From NCBI GenBank assembly GCA_022041995.1, contig CP074381.1, positions 434,001-498,000 on the forward strand: a stretch of 64,000 nt of DNA, read 5' to 3'. Each line of letters opens with the position of its first letter. Within the stretch, counting starts at the first letter, position 1. The notes beneath the pieces were generated by a model. That model was not told the origin of the DNA. It was given only the letters and a program-made list of their open reading frames with translations, and did not search any database. Origin of the DNA: Cupriavidus necator. GTDB lineage: Bacteria; Pseudomonadota; Gammaproteobacteria; Burkholderiales; Burkholderiaceae. A program made the position numbers and the translations under genes. This document shows, one piece after another, positions 1-8,369 of this stretch.

Positions 1-341
1 CGGCCCCGATCGGCACCGGCCGCGGCGCGGTCAACCCGCACGCGATGCGCGTGCTGCGCGAGCGCCTGCCCGACACGCCGCTGATCGTCGATGCCGGCCT
101 GGGCCTGCCGTCGCACGCGGCGCAGGTGCTGGAGTGGGGCTACGACGGCGTGCTGCTCAATACCGCGGTGGCGCAGGCTGCCTACCCGGTCAATATGGCG
201 CGCGCCTTTGCGCAGGCCGTTGAGGCCGGCCGCACCGCCTACCTGGCCGGGCCGATGCCCGAGCGCGAGGTGGCGCAGGCCAGCACCCCCGTGGTCGGCA
301 TGCCGTTCTGGCACGCCGACAGCACGGAGCAGCGCGCATGA
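1..341 (+). CDS. thiG: Thiazole synthase ThiG, 3' end only
   Basis: This is the C-terminal part of ThiG, which builds the thiazole phosphate of thiamine from deoxyxylulose phosphate, dehydroglycine and ThiS thiocarboxylate. The frame is open from base 3, and its first visible residues, [11 protein letters not shown], match the phosphate-binding loop of the family. It continues with [24 protein letters not shown] in pieces typical of the last strands of the ThiG barrel (DAGLG and [14 protein letters not shown]). The stop codon overlaps the start of thiE as ATGA, so the two are translationally coupled. The start lies upstream of the window. Confidence 0.93.
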   Translation, partial: APIGTGRGAVNPHAMRVLRERLPDTPLIVDAGLGLPSHAAQVLEWGYDGVLLNTAVAQAAYPVNMARAFAQAVEAGRTAYLAGPMPEREVAQASTPVVGMPFWHADSTEQRA

Positions 342-1474
342 CCCGCCGCGCCGTGCATGCCGCCAGCGACGGCCCGCTGCGCCAGGCGGTGCTGGAACAC
401 TATGGCGAGACCTTCGGCGTCGATGACAAACCGTGGCAGGCCTGGCGCCTGGCCGACGCGCCCGCGCAACCCGGCGCCCACGACGTGCTGCTTGCCGACG
501 GCGAAGCCTCGCAAGAGCAAATCGCACGCGTGGCCGCGGCGGGCGCCACGCTGATCGAAACCGATCGCGAGGGCGGCCAGTGGATCGACACCGTGCGCTC
601 GCCGATGGGCACCTGGGTCTTCTCGGTCGCAGCTGACACCGACCAGGCGCATTCGCCCGCCTTCGTCGCGGTGCTGCTGGCCTGCCTGTCGCTGCATTTC
701 CCCGCCCACGACGCGCTGTGCCTCGCACGCGCCTGGGAGCCGGGCTCGGCCGACTGGCCGTCCGACTTTGCCCGCTTCCCGCACGTGCGGCACGCCGCGC
801 TGGTGCCGCCCGAGCAGGCCGCGGCACCGTTCGCGCCGTGTCCCCCGCTGGGCCTGTATGTGGTGGTGCCGACAGCCGAATGGATCGAACGCCTGGCGCC
901 GCTGGCCGTGCCGACGGTCCAGCTGCGCTTCAAATCCGACGACCCGGCCGCGGTGCGCGCCGAGATCGCGCGCGCGGCCACGGCGGCACAAGGATCGACC
1001 TCGCGCCTGTTCATCAACGATCACTGGCAGGCCGCTATCGACTACCGCGCCGCCAACGGCGGCGAGCGGAGCGGCATCTACGGCATCCACCTTGGCCAGG
1101 AAGACCTGGAGGACGCCGACCTCGATGCGATCCGCGCTTCGGGCCTGCGGCTGGGTGTCTCCACCCATGGCTATGCCGAGATGCTGCGCGTGGCGGCGAT
1201 CCGCCCCAGCTACCTGGCGCTGGGCGCGATCTTCCCGACCACCACCAAGGTGATGCCGACCCAGCCGCAGGGCGTTGGCCGCTTCCGCGCTTATGTGAAG
1301 CTGATGCAGCCGGTGATCCCGTCGCTGGTGGGCATCGGCGGCGTCAACGCCGCCAATATGCGCGAGGTGCTGGCCGTCGGCGTCGGCAGTGCCGCCGTGG
1401 TGCGCGCGGTGACTGAGGCCGACGACGTGCCGGCCGCGGTGGCCCGCCTGGTCAGCCTGTTCCCCGCTGCCTGA
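338..1474 (+). CDS. thiE: Thiamine phosphate synthase ThiE with a long N-terminal extension
   Basis: ThiE joins HMP pyrophosphate and thiazole phosphate to give thiamine phosphate. The catalytic barrel occupies roughly residues 170-375. Visible family motifs are [42 protein letters not shown] and [12 protein letters not shown]. The protein is 378 residues, against about 210 for a simple ThiE. The first 165 residues or so are not part of the barrel. Within them, [17 protein letters not shown] and DALCLARAW look like a decayed C-terminal helix pair of a ThiD-type kinase; this is an inference. A separate, complete thiD lies at 2630-3457. It overlaps thiG by four bases. Confidence 0.93.
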   Translation: MTRRAVHAASDGPLRQAVLEHYGETFGVDDKPWQAWRLADAPAQPGAHDVLLADGEASQEQIARVAAAGATLIETDREGGQWIDTVRSPMGTWVFSVAADTDQAHSPAFVAVLLACLSLHFPAHDALCLARAWEPGSADWPSDFARFPHVRHAALVPPEQAAAPFAPCPPLGLYVVVPTAEWIERLAPLAVPTVQLRFKSDDPAAVRAEIARAATAAQGSTSRLFINDHWQAAIDYRAANGGERSGIYGIHLGQEDLEDADLDAIRASGLRLGVSTHGYAEMLRVAAIRPSYLALGAIFPTTTKVMPTQPQGVGRFRAYVKLMQPVIPSLVGIGGVNAANMREVLAVGVGSAAVVRAVTEADDVPAAVARLVSLFPAA

Positions 1475-1546
1475 GCGCGGAGCCAGCGATGGCGCCGCGT
1501 GCCGCCAGCAGATCGCTATGCGGCAGGTTCTCTGAGCCAGTGGTTT

Positions 1547-1578
1547 GCTCCCCTCTCCCGCCTGTGGAAGAGGGGAGC
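1547..1578. repeat. Inverted repeat after thiE
   Basis: A perfect 10-bp stem, GCTCCCCTCT pairing with AGAGGGGAGC across a 12-base loop, lies between thiE and the thioesterase gene. There is no U-run after it, so it may be a repetitive intergenic hairpin or a weak terminator for the thi operon. A related CTCCCG-rich hairpin occurs after ahcY and another after ttcA. Confidence 0.5.
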
Positions 1579-1670
1579 CTGGTTCGCATGGCGTTGGCTA
1601 CGGCGGGCTGCGTAGCCAAGATTTGTGCGACATTCGCCCAGCCACCGGAACCAAACCGGACCCCGCCGCT

Positions 1671-2168
1671 ATGATGGCAGCGAGCATTCCCGGCCAACCA
1701 CCCAGCATTCCGCATCATGTCCAGCCCCACCGCCCCCAAATCGTCCCCGTCGCCCCCGGCACGCCCGACAAGCCCTACTTCGGCATCGACGTCCCGCTGA
1801 TGCGCTATTTCGGCCTGCAGCCGGTGCAGATCGAGGAAGGCCTGTGCCGCACGCGCCTGCCGGCGCACCCGGCGCTGGTCAACAGCCGCGGCGATGTGCA
1901 TGGCGGCACGCTGATGGCGACGCTGGACTTCACCCTGAGCGGTGCCGCGCGCTCGCATGCGCCGCTGGAAACGGGCGTGATCACGATCGACATGTCCACG
2001 CACTTCCTGGCGGCAGCACGCGGCGAGCTGACGCTGGAGGCGCGCTGCCTGCGCCGCGGCGCGCGCATTGCATTCTGCGAGGGCGAGGTCAAGGATGCTG
2101 ACGGCACCGTGGTGTGCGTGGCACGGGCCGCGTTCAAGCTGGTGCCGCTGTCCGCCGGCGGCAACTGA
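1671..2168 (+). CDS. PaaI-family hotdog thioesterase
   Basis: This is a small hotdog-fold thioesterase that would hydrolyse an acyl- or aryl-CoA thioester; the substrate is unknown. The core starts at GIDVPLMRYFGLQP. The active-site helix region is HGGTLMATLDFTLSGAARS, followed by the strands VITIDMSTHFLAAARG and ARCLRRGARIAFCEGEV, as in PaaI and YbgC relatives. The start is uncertain. I use the ATG pair at 1671/1674, which lacks a clear ribosome binding site. Another ATG at 1717 is in a different frame that closes quickly, so a small indel near the 5' end cannot be excluded. Confidence 0.8.
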   Translation: MMAASIPGQPPSIPHHVQPHRPQIVPVAPGTPDKPYFGIDVPLMRYFGLQPVQIEEGLCRTRLPAHPALVNSRGDVHGGTLMATLDFTLSGAARSHAPLETGVITIDMSTHFLAAARGELTLEARCLRRGARIAFCEGEVKDADGTVVCVARAAFKLVPLSAGGN

Positions 2169-2189
2169 CCCTGGCGTCGGCCTGGCCGC

Positions 2190-2624
2190 TCAGTCCTGCA
2201 GCGGCCGGTACACCTGTTCGAAGCGTGCGCGCTCGGTGATGCCATAGTCACCGGGCGCGTATTGCATCAGCCAGTCGCCCGGCTTGCCGTGCAGCACGTC
2301 GCCGCCGGCGCTGCGCGCGATGCTGAAGGCCTCGTGCATCTCGCGCGCCAGCACCGGGATCGGCTTGTTGCGGTAGGCGCCGTCCTGGCCGTGCGCCAGC
2401 GGCGGCACGGCCTCGTACTTGGGGTCGAAGCGGTCGCGCGAGACGCACCAGCGGTCGCCGCCGCCGCTGGTGATCAGCGCATCGCCAGGTTGGTAGCGGT
2501 TGGGTCCCTCCCGGCTGATCAGCTCGCCGGGCTCGGTGGCAAACACCACGTCGACGACTTCATGCTTGAGGTAGAACGCGGCAGCCGGGTCGCTGCGCAG
2601 GTCGATATCGGCCAGCATCGTCAT
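2190..2624 (-). CDS. PGDYG-motif protein
   Basis: A 144-residue protein carrying the signature APGDYGIT near its C-terminus, which defines the small PGDYG family of unknown function. It also has a basic, aromatic-rich central part. It starts five bases after the thiD stop on the same strand, so it is probably the second gene of a thiD operon. There is no signal peptide or membrane segment. A link to HMP or thiamine metabolism is suggested only by position. Confidence 0.75.
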   Translation of the reverse strand: MTMLADIDLRSDPAAAFYLKHEVVDVVFATEPGELISREGPNRYQPGDALITSGGGDRWCVSRDRFDPKYEAVPPLAHGQDGAYRNKPIPVLAREMHEAFSIARSAGGDVLHGKPGDWLMQYAPGDYGITERARFEQVYRPLQD

Positions 2625-2629
2625 GTCCG

Positions 2630-3457
<828 letters not shown>

Positions 3458-3504
3458 CTGTGCAGGAATCGGAGGGAGCCGGTGCGCAAGGCGCCCGGGC
3501 ACGC

Positions 3505-3510
3505 TACAAT
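3505..3510 (+). promoter_or_regulatory. Candidate -10 element of the ahcY leader
   Basis: TACAAT lies eight bases before the start of the SAH aptamer, placing transcription initiation at the aptamer's 5' edge. No good -35 hexamer is visible 17 bp upstream, so the promoter may need an activator or be weak. Confidence 0.45.
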
Positions 3511-3518
3511 ACCGCCAC

Positions 3519-3627
3519 TCCGAGGAGCGTTGCAACGGATGGAGGCCAGCGAAGCACATCGCGCGGCCGGCGGCACAGCCGCCCCATGCCATCCGCCAGG
3601 CTCGGACTGTCTTCAACGGCGCTCGCT
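3519..3627 (+). promoter_or_regulatory. SAH riboswitch upstream of ahcY
   Basis: The leader contains the conserved blocks of the S-adenosylhomocysteine aptamer in the right order: CCGAGGAGCGTTGCAAC at 3520-3536, GCCAGGCTCGGA around 3596-3606, and CAACGGCGCTCGC at 3614-3626. The first and last blocks can pair as GAGCG/CGCTC, and GAGG/GGCTC elements can close P1, as in the known family. SAH binding is known to turn on downstream recycling genes, and ahcY follows, so function and context agree. Confidence 0.9.
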
Positions 3628-3754
3628 GATCCGTGGTTTCGCACGGAGGCGAGTCGACCTATCCGCGTGCTTCGCATGTGCCCTTGCGCCATGCCACAGC
3701 TGCCAGATTCCCCGTACTCGTCACCTGCGTGCCACTCTTCACCGGGAGTGAAAC

Positions 3755-5173
3755 ATGAACGCTGTGACCGACCTGAAGCAAGACTACCTCGTCGCCGACA
3801 TCAACCTGGCCGGCTGGGGCCGCAAGGAAATCGCCATTGCCGAGACCGAAATGCCCGGCCTGATGGCGATCCGCGACGAATTCGCCGCCGCGCAGCCGCT
3901 CAAGGGCGCGCGCATCGCCGGCTCGCTGCACATGACGATCCAGACCGCCGTGCTGATCGAGACGCTCAAGGCACTGGGCGCCGACGTGCGCTGGGCCTCG
4001 TGCAACATCTTCTCCACGCAGGACCACGCCGCCGCCGCGATCGCCGCCGGCGGCACCCCCGTGTTCGCCTTCAAGGGCGAATCGCTGAAGGAATACTGGG
4101 ACTTCACGCACCGCATCTTCGACTGGGCGGACGGCGGTACCCCCAACATGATCCTGGACGACGGCGGCGACGCCACGCTGCTGCTGCACCTGGGCGCGCG
4201 CGCCGAGAAGGACGCGTCGCTCATCGCCAAGCCGGGCAGCGAGGAAGAAACCTATCTGTTCGCCGCCATCAAGGAGAAGCTGGCCAAGGATCCGTCCTGG
4301 TACAGCCGCAACCTCGAAGCCATTCGCGGCGTGACGGAAGAAACCACCACCGGCGTGCACCGCCTGTACCAGATGGCGCAGAAGGGCGAACTGAAGTTCC
4401 CCGCCATCAACGTCAACGACTCGGTGACCAAGAGCAAGTTTGACAACCTGTACGGCTGCCGTGAGTCGCTGGTGGACGGCATCAAGCGCGCCACCGACGT
4501 GATGATCGCCGGCAAGATCGCCATCGTGGCCGGCTACGGCGACGTGGGCAAGGGCAGCGCGCAGGCGCTGCGCGCGCTGTCGGCGCAGGTGTGGGTGACC
4601 GAGATCGACCCGATCTGCGCACTGCAGGCCGCGATGGAAGGCTACCGCGTGGTGACCATGGACTACGCCGCCGCGCACGGCGATATCTTCGTCACCTGCA
4701 CCGGCAACTACCACGTCATCACCCATGACCACATGGCGAAGATGAAGGACCAGGCCATCGTCTGCAATATCGGCCACTTCGACAACGAGATCGACATCGC
4801 CTCGATCGAGAAGTACGAATGGGATGAGATCAAGCCGCAGGTTGACCACGTCAAGTTCCCCGACGGCAAGAAGCTGATCATCCTGGCCAAGGGCCGCCTG
4901 GTGAATCTGGGCTGCGCCACCGGCCACCCGTCGTACGTGATGAGCAGCTCGTTCGCCAACCAGACCATCGCCCAGATCGAACTCTGGCAGGAGCGCGACA
5001 GCGGCAAGTATCCGGTCGGCGTCTACACGCTGCCCAAGCACCTGGACGAGAAGGTGGCGCGCCTGCAGCTGCGCAAGCTGAACGCGCAGCTGACCGAGCT
5101 GACCGAACAGCAGGCCGCGTACATCGGCGTGAAGAAGGAAGGCCCGTACAAGGCCGATCACTACCGTTACTGA
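3755..5173 (+). CDS. ahcY: S-adenosylhomocysteine hydrolase AhcY
   Basis: AhcY reversibly cleaves S-adenosylhomocysteine to adenosine and homocysteine with tightly bound NAD, relieving product inhibition of methyltransferases. At 472 residues it has the proteobacterial length. The NAD-binding loop [16 protein letters not shown] begins near residue 259. The substrate region holds [13 protein letters not shown] and [14 protein letters not shown], and the C-terminus ends KADHYRY, as is usual for contributing a residue to the neighbouring subunit. Expression should be under the SAH riboswitch. metF, two genes downstream, continues the methionine/one-carbon theme. Confidence 0.98.
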   Translation: MNAVTDLKQDYLVADINLAGWGRKEIAIAETEMPGLMAIRDEFAAAQPLKGARIAGSLHMTIQTAVLIETLKALGADVRWASCNIFSTQDHAAAAIAAGGTPVFAFKGESLKEYWDFTHRIFDWADGGTPNMILDDGGDATLLLHLGARAEKDASLIAKPGSEEETYLFAAIKEKLAKDPSWYSRNLEAIRGVTEETTTGVHRLYQMAQKGELKFPAINVNDSVTKSKFDNLYGCRESLVDGIKRATDVMIAGKIAIVAGYGDVGKGSAQALRALSAQVWVTEIDPICALQAAMEGYRVVTMDYAAAHGDIFVTCTGNYHVITHDHMAKMKDQAIVCNIGHFDNEIDIASIEKYEWDEIKPQVDHVKFPDGKKLIILAKGRLVNLGCATGHPSYVMSSSFANQTIAQIELWQERDSGKYPVGVYTLPKHLDEKVARLQLRKLNAQLTELTEQQAAYIGVKKEGPYKADHYRY

Positions 5174-5194
5174 TCCGCGCCGCAAGCCAGGACT

Positions 5195-5219
5195 GCCCTC
5201 TCCCGCGACGGGAGAGGGC
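5195..5219 (+). terminator. Hairpin between ahcY and the holin-like gene
   Basis: A perfect 11-bp stem, GCCCTCTCCCG / CGGGAGAGGGC, with a three-base loop, begins 21 bases after the ahcY stop. No U-tract follows, so it may attenuate or stabilise the upstream message rather than end it. The sequence resembles the CTCCCG-rich hairpins after thiE and ttcA. Confidence 0.5.
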
Positions 5220-5254
5220 GGAACCCCGCCATTGAAGTTGTCCAAGGAGCCGTC

Positions 5255-5605
5255 ATGAGACTACTGGTCGTCTGGATCATCAACGCTGTCGCGCTGTTCG
5301 TGCTGCCGTACATCATCTCGTCGATCCACATCCAGAGCTTTGGCTCGGCGATGCTGGCGGCGCTGGTGCTGGGCCTGGTCAATACGCTGATCCGTCCGAT
5401 CCTGGTGATACTGACGCTGCCGGTCACGCTGCTGACGCTGGGCCTGTTTATCTTCGTCATCAACGCGCTGCTGTTCCTGTTTGTCGGCAACCTGTTGTCG
5501 GGCTTTACCGTCGGTGGCTTCTGGGCGGCCCTGCTGGGCTCCATCCTGTACAGCGTGATCTCGTGGCTGCTGGCCAGCCTGTTGCTGGGCGAACGCACTG
5601 CCTGA
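5255..5605 (+). CDS. Phage-holin-family (YvlD-like) small membrane protein
   Basis: A 116-residue, almost wholly hydrophobic protein with about four membrane segments, including LVVWIINAVALFVLPYIIS and VLILTLPVTLLTLGLFIFV-type stretches. Between them, LGLVNTLIRPILV is the conserved element of the family-4 holin-like/YvlD group. No lytic partner is nearby. It sits between ahcY and metF with an AAGGAG site before the start, and is probably a housekeeping membrane protein of unknown role. Confidence 0.85.
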   Translation: MRLLVVWIINAVALFVLPYIISSIHIQSFGSAMLAALVLGLVNTLIRPILVILTLPVTLLTLGLFIFVINALLFLFVGNLLSGFTVGGFWAALLGSILYSVISWLLASLLLGERTA

Positions 5606-5665
5606 AGGCACTGCGCATCCACGGGTCATTCAACGCGCGCCGCGCCAACGCTGCGCGCCACCATC

Positions 5666-6496
5666 ATGCAAGATCGCTACTACAGCTTTGAATTCTTCCC
5701 GCCCAAGACGGCGGAGGGCACGGAAAAGCTGCGCAATACGCGCGCGCAGCTGGCTGCGCTCAAGCCCAAGTACATCTCGGTGACCTTCGGTGCCGGCGGC
5801 ACCACGCAGCAAGGCACGCTCGACACCGTGCTGGAGATCCAGCGCGAGGGCATCGAAGCCGCGCCGCACCTGTCGTGCGTCGGCTCGTCGCGCGAGAGCA
5901 TCCGCGACATCCTGAAGCAATACCGCGACGGCGGCATCCGCCATATCGTGGCGTTGCGCGGCGACCTGCCGTCCGGCATGGGCGAGATCGGCGAATTCCG
6001 CTTTGCCAATGAACTGGTCGAGTTTATCCGGGCCGAGACCGGCGACTGGTTCAATATCGAGGTGGCGGCATATCCGGAATACCACCCGCAGGCGAAATCG
6101 CCGCGCCACGACCTGGAGAACTTCGTGCGCAAGGTCAGGGCCGGCGCCAACTCCGCGATCACGCAGTACTTCTTCAATGCGGACGCCTACTTCCGCTTTG
6201 TCGACGATGTACGCGCCATGGGGGTGGATGTGCCCATCGTGCCGGGCATCATGCCGATCACCAACTGCTCGCAGCTGATGCGTTTCTCCGAAACCTGCGG
6301 CGCGGAGGTGCCACGTTGGGTGGCCAAGCGGCTGGAGAGCTTCGGCGACGACCGCGAATCGATCCGCGCCTTCGGCCTGGACGTGGTCACCGCGCTGTGC
6401 GAGCGCCTGCTCGCCGCGGGCGTGCCGGGCCTGCACTTCTACACGCTCAATGCCGCCGGCGCCACCAAGGCGATCTGGCAGCGCCTGAAGCTGTAA
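5666..6496 (+). CDS. metF: Methylenetetrahydrofolate reductase MetF
   Basis: MetF reduces 5,10-methylene-THF to 5-methyl-THF with FAD, supplying the methyl group for methionine synthesis. The N-terminus YSFEFFPPKT carries the catalytic Glu of the family. Other signatures are SVTFGAGGTT, HLSCVGSSRESI, NIEVAAYPEYHPQA, ITQYFFNADAYFRF and IVPGIMPITN, and the protein ends GLHFYTLNAA. At 276 residues it is the normal bacterial length. Its position behind ahcY supports linked regulation of the activated-methyl cycle. Confidence 0.97.
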   Translation: MQDRYYSFEFFPPKTAEGTEKLRNTRAQLAALKPKYISVTFGAGGTTQQGTLDTVLEIQREGIEAAPHLSCVGSSRESIRDILKQYRDGGIRHIVALRGDLPSGMGEIGEFRFANELVEFIRAETGDWFNIEVAAYPEYHPQAKSPRHDLENFVRKVRAGANSAITQYFFNADAYFRFVDDVRAMGVDVPIVPGIMPITNCSQLMRFSETCGAEVPRWVAKRLESFGDDRESIRAFGLDVVTALCERLLAAGVPGLHFYTLNAAGATKAIWQRLKL

Positions 6497-6504
6497 AGCC
6501 CGCC

Positions 6505-6864
6505 ATGGCCACGCGCCGCCCCGATCCCTTCATCGAACACCTGCTCGAGCTGATGGGGCCGCTGGCGGCGCGCATTGTCCCTGTCAGCGCCAGGCGCATG
6601 TTTGGCGGCCATGGCCTGTTCTATGACGGGCTGATGTTTGCGCTGGTGTCGGGCGGCACCTGCTACCTGAAGGCGGATGACGCCACGCGCGGCAAGTTCG
6701 AGGCCGAGGGCAGCGAGCCCTTCCGCTACCAGTCGGCACAGCGCGAGGTCACCATGCGCCATTACCTGAGCCTGCCGCCGGCGGCGCTGGAGTCGCCCGG
6801 CGCGATGACGCCCTGGGCGAAGCTGGCGGTGGAGGCGGCGCTGCGGCTGGGGAATGCGGGCTGA
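6505..6864 (+). CDS. TfoX N-terminal domain protein
   Basis: A 119-residue protein with the TfoX/Sxy N-terminal fold: LLELMGPLAARIVPVSARRMFGG leading into GHGLFYDGLMFALV, then LYLKAD-like CYLKADD and the aromatic segment PFRYQSAQREVTMRHYLSLP. Stand-alone TfoX_N proteins are common, and few are proven competence regulators. The ATG at 6505 lies only eight bases after the metF stop, so the two are probably co-transcribed. Confidence 0.85.
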   Translation: MATRRPDPFIEHLLELMGPLAARIVPVSARRMFGGHGLFYDGLMFALVSGGTCYLKADDATRGKFEAEGSEPFRYQSAQREVTMRHYLSLPPAALESPGAMTPWAKLAVEAALRLGNAG

Positions 6865-6915
6865 GGCAACGTCCCGCTATCGCGCCGATCTGCCGACAGT
6901 GCCATACTCGGCACC

Positions 6916-7682
6916 ATGGTCACCGCCACCTTCCGCTTCTACGAGGAACTGAACGACTTCCTCGCGCCGGACCAGCGCCGGCGTGACCTGTCCTGCGCCT
7001 GCGCGCGCGCCGCCACGGTCAAGCACATGATCGAGGCGCTGGGCGTGCCGCATACCGAAGTCGAGCTGATCCTGGTCAATGGCGAATCGTCCGGGTTCGA
7101 GCGGCAGCTGTGCGATGGCGACCGGGTCTCGGTCTATCCCAAGTTCGAACGGCTCGATGTGTCCCCGCTGCTGCGGGTACGCGAGCAGCCGCTGCGGGTG
7201 ATGCGCTTTGTCGCCGACGCGCACCTGGGCGGCCTGGCGCACCTGTTGCGCATGACCGGCTTCGACACCCTCTACGACAACCATTTTGAAGACAGCGAGA
7301 TCGAGCGCATCGCCGTTGACCAGGGCCGCATCGTGCTGACGCGCGACCGCGAACTGCTCAAGCGCCGCGGCATCACCCACGGCTGCTATGTGCGCGCGAT
7401 CAAATCGCAACTGCAGGTGCGGGAAATCTTTGCGCGGCTGGACCTGGCGCGCAGCGCGCGGCCGTTCTCGCTGTGCCTGGACTGCAACGCGCCGCTGCGC
7501 GCGCTGGATGCGGCCGGCGCGGCCGGGCGCGTGCCGGAGGGGTGCTCGAGCGCCATCGCAGCTTTGTTACCTGCGACCAGTGCCGGCGCGTGTTCTGGGA
7601 GGGCTCGCACTGGCGCTGCATGCGTGCGCTGGTGGATGAGCTGGTGCGGGGCGCGCAGGCCGAGCCGGCTAGAACGGGCTAG
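6916..7682 (+). pseudogene. Ubiquitin-like/Mut7-C RNase protein, frameshifted
   Basis: Residues 1-80 are a ubiquitin-like (MoaD/ThiS-like) domain. The rest is a Mut7-C PIN-like RNase domain, with the acidic motif FVADAHLGGLAHLLRMTGFDT followed by IVLTRDRELLKRR. The zinc ribbon is split by a frame change at the G-run 7539-7542. The first CxxC (CLDCN) is in the starting frame. The second (CDQCRRVFWEGSHW) is one frame back and runs to the stop at 7680-7682. Adding one G restores a complete protein of about 255 residues. The reading break is therefore more likely a base omission than decay. The 3' end overlaps the convergent cyclo-ligase gene. Confidence 0.85.
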
Positions 7683-8263
7683 AACGGGCCGGATTCCGTG
7701 ACGATCCATTCCATGGCAATGTCATGCGGCTGCGCCTGCAACGGTACCCGGCAGGTTTCGTAGCCGATGCCGATCGCCACTGGCCGCTGCGCCATGGCCG
7801 CCAGCGTGCGGTCGTAGAAGCCACCGCCGTAGCCCAGGCGGAACTTGTCCGGGCTGAAACCGACACAGGGAATGAGCAGGGCATCGGGCGCCACGGCCTC
7901 AGTGCCGTCCGGCACCGGGATGCCGTAGCGGCCGGTGGCCATGGGCGTGTCCGGTGTCCACAGGTGGAAATCCAGCGGCGCGCCCGGGCGGCTGACCGAC
8001 GGCAGCGCGGCGCTGCGGCCAGGCATGGCGGCGAGCCAGCGGACGACCGCGTCGCGCGCATCGAACTCCTGCTGGATCGGCCAGTAGAAACCCAGGCAGC
8101 GCACGGCCAGGCCGGCCAGCAATCGGGACAGTGCGGCGGCGATGCGCGCATCGGCTTCAGCGCGTGCGGGCAGGGCGGCGCGCTGCGCCAGCAACTGCGT
8201 GCGCAGTGCACGACGGTCGGCGGCGGCGGGGTCGGGTGCGGTCGTGACAGGAGTGGATGACAT
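7679..8263 (-). CDS. 5-formyltetrahydrofolate cyclo-ligase
   Basis: The enzyme converts 5-formyl-THF to 5,10-methenyl-THF using ATP. The 194-residue product shows RRALRTQLLAQRAALP at the N-terminus, GFYWPIQQEFD, the substrate/ATP loop LLIPCVGFSPDKFRLGYGGG and FYDRTLA, which are diagnostic. The open frame extends well upstream, but the ATG at 8263 gives the family length. It is divergent from the lytic transglycosylase gene and convergent with the Mut7-C gene. Confidence 0.93.
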   Translation of the reverse strand: MSSTPVTTAPDPAAADRRALRTQLLAQRAALPARAEADARIAAALSRLLAGLAVRCLGFYWPIQQEFDARDAVVRWLAAMPGRSAALPSVSRPGAPLDFHLWTPDTPMATGRYGIPVPDGTEAVAPDALLIPCVGFSPDKFRLGYGGGFYDRTLAAMAQRPVAIGIGYETCRVPLQAQPHDIAMEWIVTESGPF

Positions 8264-8369
8264 GGCGTGGGATAATGCCCCTCGTCCGAACCAAACACGG
8301 ACGGCGGAGCCGCGGCTGGGCACAAGGTTGCAGGCGCCGGCGCCGCCGTCATCGACAAGGAAGCAAAGA

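Noticed and set aside
3458..3616. N-terminal extension of ThiD
   Set aside because: The extra 53 residues would be translated from the antisense of the SAH riboswitch and show no family similarity.
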